NCBI GenBank assembly: GCA_031286725.1
Contig: JAITTR010000018.1
Location: forward strand, 1-10,382
Source: Holosporales bacterium
GTDB lineage: Bacteria > Pseudomonadota > Alphaproteobacteria > RUG11792
Length of the DNA: 10,382 nt
Direction: 5' to 3'
A model generated the notes under the pieces. That model ran no database searches. It worked only from the letters and a program-made list of their open reading frames with translations, and was not told where the DNA came from. Positions 6,582 through 10,382 of the stretch are shown here, in pieces. The position numbers were made by a program, and so were the translations under genes. Within the stretch, counting starts at the first letter, position 1, and every line of letters starts with the position of its first letter.

Positions 6582-7616
6582 ATGAATCGTTCCGATATTT
6601 CTAAGAATAAACGGTATGTAGACGTATTTAAAAAATTAGTAGACATATATGTGGAAACGGGCGAGCCTGTCGGATCAAGATGTTTGTCTAAAACTTTGTG
6701 TACGCCGCTTTCGCCTGCGACCATAAGAAACGTCATGGCCGATCTTGAAGATATCGGAATATTATGTTCGGCTCATTCGTCATCCGGAAGAAAACCAACT
6801 GAAAAAGGTTGGCGATTTTTTGTGAATGCGTTAGTTGAAACTGCAAGTATTTCAGAGATAGAAGAGAGAGCCTTATCTGAAATCACTAAAAATTCTACTG
6901 GAAAAAGCATTGAATCGATTTTGGAAAACGCTACGAATATCTTATCCGAATTATCGAATTGCGTTAGCTTAATATCAACCCCTACGATAAATTTATCTAT
7001 AAAACACATAGATTTTGTTTTACTAAATCCAGAAAAAGCGATAGTAATAATCGTCAATGAAAACGGATTAGTCGAAAACAGGCTAATAGATGTTCCTATG
7101 GGCATATCCGTCTCTGTTTTAGAGCAAGCGAGAAATTATATAAACGAAAAATTGACGGGAATGAACCTAAAGGGAATTAGAGATTCGATTCAAGACGAAT
7201 TAAACTCTCAAAAAGACGGTATAAATACGTTGGCCAAAGAGTTTATGGCAAGCGGAATAGATATAATAGAAAATGAAAAAGGCAGCGAAAAAATTATAGT
7301 AAAAGGTCAATCGAACTTAATATCAAAAGCCAACGAGATAAAAGAATTGGAGTTCTTATTAAAAAAACTTGACGAAAAACGAACTTTAAAAAACATATTA
7401 GACGAATCAATAAACGGGGCGGGAATACAAATTTTCATAGGCTCGGAAACAAAAATGTTTGAAATGATTGGTTGTTCAATGATCGTTTCCTCCTACCATG
7501 ACTCCAACAAAAAATTAATAGGAACTATCGGGATTATAGGCCCAACAAGAATGAGATATAGCAGAGCGATGACCTTAGTTGATTATACAGCAAAACTCAT
7601 TGGCAGCCTTATATAG
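6582..7616 (+). CDS. hrcA: Heat-inducible transcriptional repressor HrcA
   Basis: HrcA represses chaperone genes (groESL, dnaK operons) by binding CIRCE operators and is kept active by GroEL. The 344-residue length is normal. The N-terminal winged helix (about 1-85) shows VDIYVETGEPVGSR (20-33), the recognition-helix block PLSPATIRNVMADLEDIGIL (42-61) and the wing HSSSGRKPTEKGWRFFV (65-81). A central GAF-like and insertion region follows, then the conserved C-terminus GTIGIIGPTRMRYSRAM and LVDYTAKLI. It is third in the surA-ymdB-hrcA run, about 56 bases after ymdB. No grpE follows, unlike the common hrcA-grpE order. No Shine-Dalgarno is visible; a hairpin lies just before ATG 6582. The gene ends with TAG. 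Confidence 0.95.
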   Translation: MNRSDISKNKRYVDVFKKLVDIYVETGEPVGSRCLSKTLCTPLSPATIRNVMADLEDIGILCSAHSSSGRKPTEKGWRFFVNALVETASISEIEERALSEITKNSTGKSIESILENATNILSELSNCVSLISTPTINLSIKHIDFVLLNPEKAIVIIVNENGLVENRLIDVPMGISVSVLEQARNYINEKLTGMNLKGIRDSIQDELNSQKDGINTLAKEFMASGIDIIENEKGSEKIIVKGQSNLISKANEIKELEFLLKKLDEKRTLKNILDESINGAGIQIFIGSETKMFEMIGCSMIVSSYHDSNKKLIGTIGIIGPTRMRYSRAMTLVDYTAKLIGSLI

Positions 7617-7675
7617 AGTTTACACAGGGCCTTTTTTAGTAATAGAGTTCTTGTTAGACTAATATTTATCAAAAT

Positions 7676-7691
7676 TGAGAGGCGACTCTCA
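7676..7691 (+). other. Short hairpin TGAGAG-GCGA-CTCTCA with GNRA loop
   Basis: This is a perfect 6-bp stem closed by GCGA, a GNRA-type tetraloop that is typical of folded RNAs. No T-run follows, so it is not a standard terminator. It lies upstream of the candidate rbfA promoter, so it would belong to the hrcA 3' UTR or to a separate transcript. Confidence 0.35.
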
Positions 7692-7704
7692 CCCCAAAGC
7701 AGGC

Positions 7705-7731
7705 TTAACGGCTGATTGGAAACCTTATAAT
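7705..7731 (+). promoter_or_regulatory. Candidate promoter for rbfA-nuoD
   Basis: A perfect TATAAT (7726-7731) is preceded by TTAACG (7705-7710) with a short 15-base spacer. Initiation near 7738 would give a leader of about 127 bases. The -10 is good and the -35 is weak. Confidence 0.4.
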
Positions 7732-7864
7732 ATTCACTTTCGATACATGGCATTGTTTAATTAAAAGCAACCAAATGAATCGATATAGAAGAGGTTCATA
7801 AAAAATCAGTTCTGATTGCAAAGTATGCGCTATCATTGTCAAAAAGATTATATATGAAAATAAC

Positions 7865-8263
7865 GTGTCAGATCTTAAACTATTCGTTCCAGAACAGATA
7901 AAAACTACCGGAAGGAGGAGCGATAAAATTTCGGCGCAAATAAAAGAATGTTTAGCAAACGAGCTAACAAAAGGGAATTTCCCTATACTTCCGGGTCATG
8001 AAACAGAATCTATTTTGCCGACTGCTATAACGATTACTTACGTCAATCTTTCTCCCGATCTTAGAAATGCGATGATTTATTTCATGCCTCTTGGGGGAAT
8101 CAAAAGGGATGAATGTTTTAAGTTTTTAAAGTTGCAGTCTTATCATTTTAAAAACGTTATGGCTAAAAAGCTCCGCCTCAAGTTTATGCCAAGTATTGCT
8201 TTTAAATTAGACGAATCGTTTGATTATTCAGAAAAGATAGAAAGCTTAATAAACGAAATTTGA
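7865..8263 (+). CDS. rbfA: 30S ribosome-binding factor RbfA
   Basis: RbfA binds the immature small subunit near the 16S rRNA 5' helix and helps its late maturation, notably in the cold. The 132-residue protein has the single KH-like domain of the family: RRSDKISAQIKECLANEL (17-34) as helix 1, ITITYVNLSPDLRNAMIYF (55-73) including the SPDLRNA block, and LRLKFMPSIAFKLDES (103-118), closing with YSEKIESLINEI. The start is GTG 7865, because no in-frame ATG lies just upstream and the N-terminal length then suits the family; no good Shine-Dalgarno is seen. Its usual neighbours (infB, truB) are absent. The TGA stop is 5 bases before the nuoD ATG, so the two are probably co-transcribed. Confidence 0.87.
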   Translation: MSDLKLFVPEQIKTTGRRSDKISAQIKECLANELTKGNFPILPGHETESILPTAITITYVNLSPDLRNAMIYFMPLGGIKRDECFKFLKLQSYHFKNVMAKKLRLKFMPSIAFKLDESFDYSEKIESLINEI

Positions 8264-8268
8264 CATAA

Positions 8269-9432
8269 ATGCAAGAAAACAATACCTATGTTCTAAATTT
8301 TGGTCCACATCATCCATCGACTCATGGAGTCTTAAGGCTAATATTAAAAATGTCTGGCGAAGAGGTAATTTCCTGCAATCCGGAAATAGGATATCTCCAT
8401 AGAGGAGTTGAAAAAATATGCGAAAGCAAAAAATTTCTCTCAATCATACCATACGTCGATAGGCTCGATTATTTAGCTCCTTTAATATGCGAACATGCAT
8501 ATGTCCTAGCAATAGAAAAAGCGAATCAAATTATCCCTTCCAAACGAGCTTTATTCATAAGGACAATCTTTGACGAATTGACAAGAATCTCAAGCCACAT
8601 AATGGGAATCGGTTCCGCAACTTATGATATTGGATGTTTAAGCCTTTTTCTATACGGATTTGAAGAACGCGAAAAAATTATGGATATTTTCGAAGCGGTA
8701 ACGGGAGCTAGAATGCATTTATCGTATTATGTCCCTGGAGGGGTTCTTAAAGATATATTAAACGAAAATATTGAGCAAATAGAATCGTTCGTAAACGGTT
8801 TGGACTTCTATTTAGACGCCACGGAAAAACTTGCTCTGAACAATAGAATTTTCATAAAAAGGACTAAAGGAATAGGATATATTTCTAAAGATTTAGCAAT
8901 AAAAAGCGGTATTTCTGGCGTTAATCTCAGAGCCTCGGGAATAAATTACGACGTACGAAACACAGGACAATACGGAGCTTATAGGTTTATAGAGTTTTCT
9001 CCAATAACTTTAGAAGAAGGAGACAGTTACGCAAGGAATAAGCTGCGATTTATGGAAATCAAACAGAGCGTTTCCATTATAAAAGAATGCATAAAGTCGA
9101 TCCCTAGAGGGGAGTATTGCTCGTATGGATATTTTTCAAAGGACGCTCCTTCCGGAACGTTATATGAAATATTGCATAACGAATTTTTCAAAGAAGGATT
9201 AAAACTTCCGCCCAAAAGCAGGATTTACGCCTCGACTGAAAGCCCTAGAGGCGAATTTGGAGTCCATATATTAACGACAAAAAGTTTGCCAATGCCATAT
9301 AGAATACATTTTAAATCCCCAAGCCTGAATATCGTTCAGTTACTAAAACGATTGTTAATAGGCTGCTCAATAGCGGATATTACGATAATATTAGGCTCTT
9401 TAGATTTCATCATGGGCGATTCAGATCGATAG
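8269..9432 (+). CDS. nuoD: NADH-quinone oxidoreductase subunit D (Complex I 49-kDa)
   Basis: NuoD is the peripheral-arm subunit that forms the quinone-reduction site of respiratory Complex I together with NuoB. The 387-residue length is standard for a NuoD not fused to NuoC. Motifs in order are LNFGPHHPSTHGVLRLIL (9-26), GYLHRGVEK (41-49), PYVDRLDYLAPL (61-72), GARMHLSYYVPGGV (146-159), LRASGINYDVR, KLRFMEIKQSVSIIKE, STESPRGEFGVHI, YRIHFKSPSL and the C-terminal LDFIMGDSDR. H19 and Y68 align with the quinone-contacting His38 and Tyr87 of Thermus Nqo4, so the enzyme looks functional. It is separated from all other nuo genes and sits 5 bases after rbfA without its own Shine-Dalgarno, which points to coupled translation. 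The TAG stop confirms that TAG is a normal stop here. Confidence 0.95.
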   Translation: MQENNTYVLNFGPHHPSTHGVLRLILKMSGEEVISCNPEIGYLHRGVEKICESKKFLSIIPYVDRLDYLAPLICEHAYVLAIEKANQIIPSKRALFIRTIFDELTRISSHIMGIGSATYDIGCLSLFLYGFEEREKIMDIFEAVTGARMHLSYYVPGGVLKDILNENIEQIESFVNGLDFYLDATEKLALNNRIFIKRTKGIGYISKDLAIKSGISGVNLRASGINYDVRNTGQYGAYRFIEFSPITLEEGDSYARNKLRFMEIKQSVSIIKECIKSIPRGEYCSYGYFSKDAPSGTLYEILHNEFFKEGLKLPPKSRIYASTESPRGEFGVHILTTKSLPMPYRIHFKSPSLNIVQLLKRLLIGCSIADITIILGSLDFIMGDSDR

Positions 9433-9543
9433 CGGTTTATATTAAAGTAGGAGGGCTGTCAGCTTTCTTTGTTAGCGAGTTACTTCCCAATCAAAAGCGG
9501 GGAATGACTTCAAACTTTCTTACTATTTTACAAAAACATGGTA

Positions 9544-9572
9544 TTGACTCTCTATGAGAGATATGTTAGCAT
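9544..9572 (+). promoter_or_regulatory. Candidate promoter for addA
   Basis: TTGACT (9544-9549, five of six) is followed after 17 bases by TAGCAT (9567-9572, four of six). TATGTT just upstream (9562-9567) overlaps as an alternative. Transcription from about 9579 would include the hairpin and mini-ORF ahead of addA. Confidence 0.5.
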
Positions 9573-9598
9573 ATTAAAGCAGTCTAGAAAGGTTAGTT

Positions 9599-9618
9599 TT
9601 CTGTCATGGCGGACAGAA
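9599..9618 (+). promoter_or_regulatory. Leader hairpin TTCTGTC-ATGGCG-GACAGAA
   Basis: This is a perfect 7-bp stem with a 6-base loop that contains an ATG (9606-9608), the start of a 13-codon frame (MADRIVNQEETLG) ending at TAG 9645-9647, in phase with addA. A role in control of addA is inference. Confidence 0.35.
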
Positions 9619-9662
9619 TTGTGAATCAGGAAGAAACGCTTGGTTAGGCGGCTTTATCTTTA

Positions 9663-10382
9663 ATGTTATTTGATCCAAATTTCCAAAATGCGTTAGACGT
9701 TAGCTCTAATTGTTTCGTATTTGCTTCGGCGGGCTCGGGGAAAACAAAAACGTTAGTCGACAGGTATATAAAATTATTATTTTCCGGAATAAAACCAAGA
9801 GAAATACTTTGCCTGACATTCACTAATAATGCTGTATTTGAAATGCGAGAAAGAATATCCGCAATACTCGAAAAATTATTAATTAACAAAGACGATTATA
9901 TTCAAAAATACGCTATAAATACTCTAGGATTGAGTATGGACTTACAAACTATAGTAAAAACTTCTCAGAAATTGTTTTTAGACTTCCAAGACGATATCTC
10001 GGATATAAAAATTTTAACTATTCACTCGTTTTGTAAAAACATATTAAAAAAGTTCCCGCTGGAGGCGAACATCGCTCCAAATTTCGAGATTATAGACGAA
10101 AGAGAATCCAAAATTTTAATAAACGAAGCAAAAACAAACGTATTGAAAAAATTATGCGCTCAGGAATCCGATTATTTATTAAAAGAGTTGACGGAAGTAT
10201 TGTCGTTTCAAACGTTTGAAGCGTTAGTAAAAAATATTTGTGGCGATTTTTCAAAATTCTTTGAATTCTTTTCTATAAATAGAGACTTAGACTTATATAA
10301 AGAACAACTTAAAACAAATTTCAAGTTATCTGCCAATATCGAATTTTCCAAAGAGCAAGAAGAATTCATAAATTTAAATTTT
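9663..10382 (+). CDS. addA: Double-strand break repair helicase-nuclease AddA, N-terminal part
   Basis: AddA is the UvrD-like helicase and nuclease subunit of the AddAB complex, which resects double-strand ends for RecA. The first 240 codons are in the window and the frame is open to the right edge. The Walker A motif ASAGSGKT (21-28) is intact, followed by motif Ia LTFTNNAVFEMRERI (51-65), where TNNA replaces the more usual TKAA. Motif TIHSFC (119-124) and FPLEANIAPNFEIIDER (131-147) match alphaproteobacterial AddA closely and separate it from RecB and UvrD. ATG 9663 is chosen because TAG 9645-9647 blocks upstream extension and the N-terminus before Walker A then has a plausible length; no good Shine-Dalgarno is seen. 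The C-terminal helicase motifs and nuclease domain lie outside. addB, often adjacent in alphaproteobacteria, is not upstream. Confidence 0.9.
   Translation, partial: MLFDPNFQNALDVSSNCFVFASAGSGKTKTLVDRYIKLLFSGIKPREILCLTFTNNAVFEMRERISAILEKLLINKDDYIQKYAINTLGLSMDLQTIVKTSQKLFLDFQDDISDIKILTIHSFCKNILKKFPLEANIAPNFEIIDERESKILINEAKTNVLKKLCAQESDYLLKELTEVLSFQTFEALVKNICGDFSKFFEFFSINRDLDLYKEQLKTNFKLSANIEFSKEQEEFINLNF

Larger units (their letters stand above)
7617..7864 (+). other. hrcA-rbfA spacer with structured and promoter-like elements
   Basis: There is no gene here, but there are several signals. The repeat TTAGACTAATA (7654-7664) copies a sequence next to the hrcA start. A strong small hairpin lies at 7676-7691. 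TATAAT (7726-7731) is a perfect -10. A short palindrome AATCAG-TT-CTGATT occurs at 7804-7817. An 8-codon frame (7775-7801, MNRYRRGS) and a 15-codon frame (7854-7901) that overlaps the rbfA start out of frame are present and may be chance. I see no classical terminator after hrcA; the T6 at 7632-7637 lacks a stem. Confidence 0.45.
9433..9662 (+). other. nuoD-addA spacer
   Basis: There is no full gene. It contains an imperfect stem-loop at 9479-9508 (GTTA-c-TTCCC paired with GGGAA-TGAC, one G-U pair), a promoter-like site at 9544-9572, a perfect hairpin at 9599-9618 and a 13-codon mini-ORF at 9606-9647. The first stem-loop is not followed by a clean T-run, so termination after nuoD is uncertain. 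Confidence 0.4.

Noticed and set aside
6500..6600. CIRCE operator upstream of hrcA
   Set aside because: The ATTAGT/ACTAAT repeat lacks the TTAGCACTC and GAGTGCTAA arms and the 9-base spacer.
7632..7637. T6 run after hrcA as an intrinsic terminator
   Set aside because: No GC-rich stem precedes it; only GGGCC is present without a partner.
1..10382. CRISPR array, complete insertion sequence or defence island
   Set aside because: No regularly spaced repeats, no transposase other than the recombinase remnant, and no defence-type domains were seen on either strand.

Overview
The window looks like part of the AT-rich genome of an obligately host-associated alphaproteobacterium (Rickettsiales/Holosporales-like). 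The order is inference. Supporting points are an AddA N-terminus with the alphaproteobacterial motif set, a NuoD not fused to NuoC, a SurA-YmdB-HrcA-RbfA core of ordinary bacterial genes, low GC (a hand count of 7321-7380 gives about 28%), degraded mobile DNA and several loose or broken intergenic stretches. Confirmed genes end in TAA, TAG and TGA, so the standard stop set is in use.

Layout. Positions 1-904 are the C-terminal part of a large serine recombinase. It is GC-rich (about 50-63% in two hand-counted lines) and broken by two TAG stops and a frameshift. After a junction near 1000-1070 the base composition drops. Next comes a frameshifted gene for a predicted lipoprotein rich in Ala, Val and Asn (1210-2193). 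Then, on the minus strand, there is a well-signalled 59-codon membrane protein gene (2345-2524), a doubtful GC-richer reading frame (2723-3154), a tRNA-Ser(GCU) gene with encoded CCA (3172-3265) and an OGG1-type 8-oxoguanine DNA glycosylase (3322-4098). Diverging from it, the plus strand carries surA, then ymdB (TAATG overlap), then hrcA. A 248-base leader follows, then rbfA and nuoD in a tight pair, then a 230-base gap with a promoter-like site, and finally the first 240 codons of addA, which runs off the right edge.

How the genes fit together. surA (periplasmic outer-membrane-protein chaperone), ymdB (metallophosphoesterase) and hrcA (heat-shock repressor) look like one transcription unit. 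A 15-codon mini-ORF links ymdB to hrcA through another TAATG overlap, and its stop lies inside a hairpin just before the hrcA start. rbfA (30S maturation) and nuoD (Complex I quinone-site subunit) are functionally unrelated but lie 5 bases apart; no other nuo gene is present. addA appears to have its own promoter and a structured leader.

I found no CRISPR array, no complete insertion sequence and no multi-gene novel system. The items most worth follow-up are the orphan small membrane protein, the twice-frameshifted lipoprotein with an A-tract, the hairpin and mini-ORF leaders of hrcA and addA, the structured hrcA-rbfA spacer, and the clostridial-like glycosylase.
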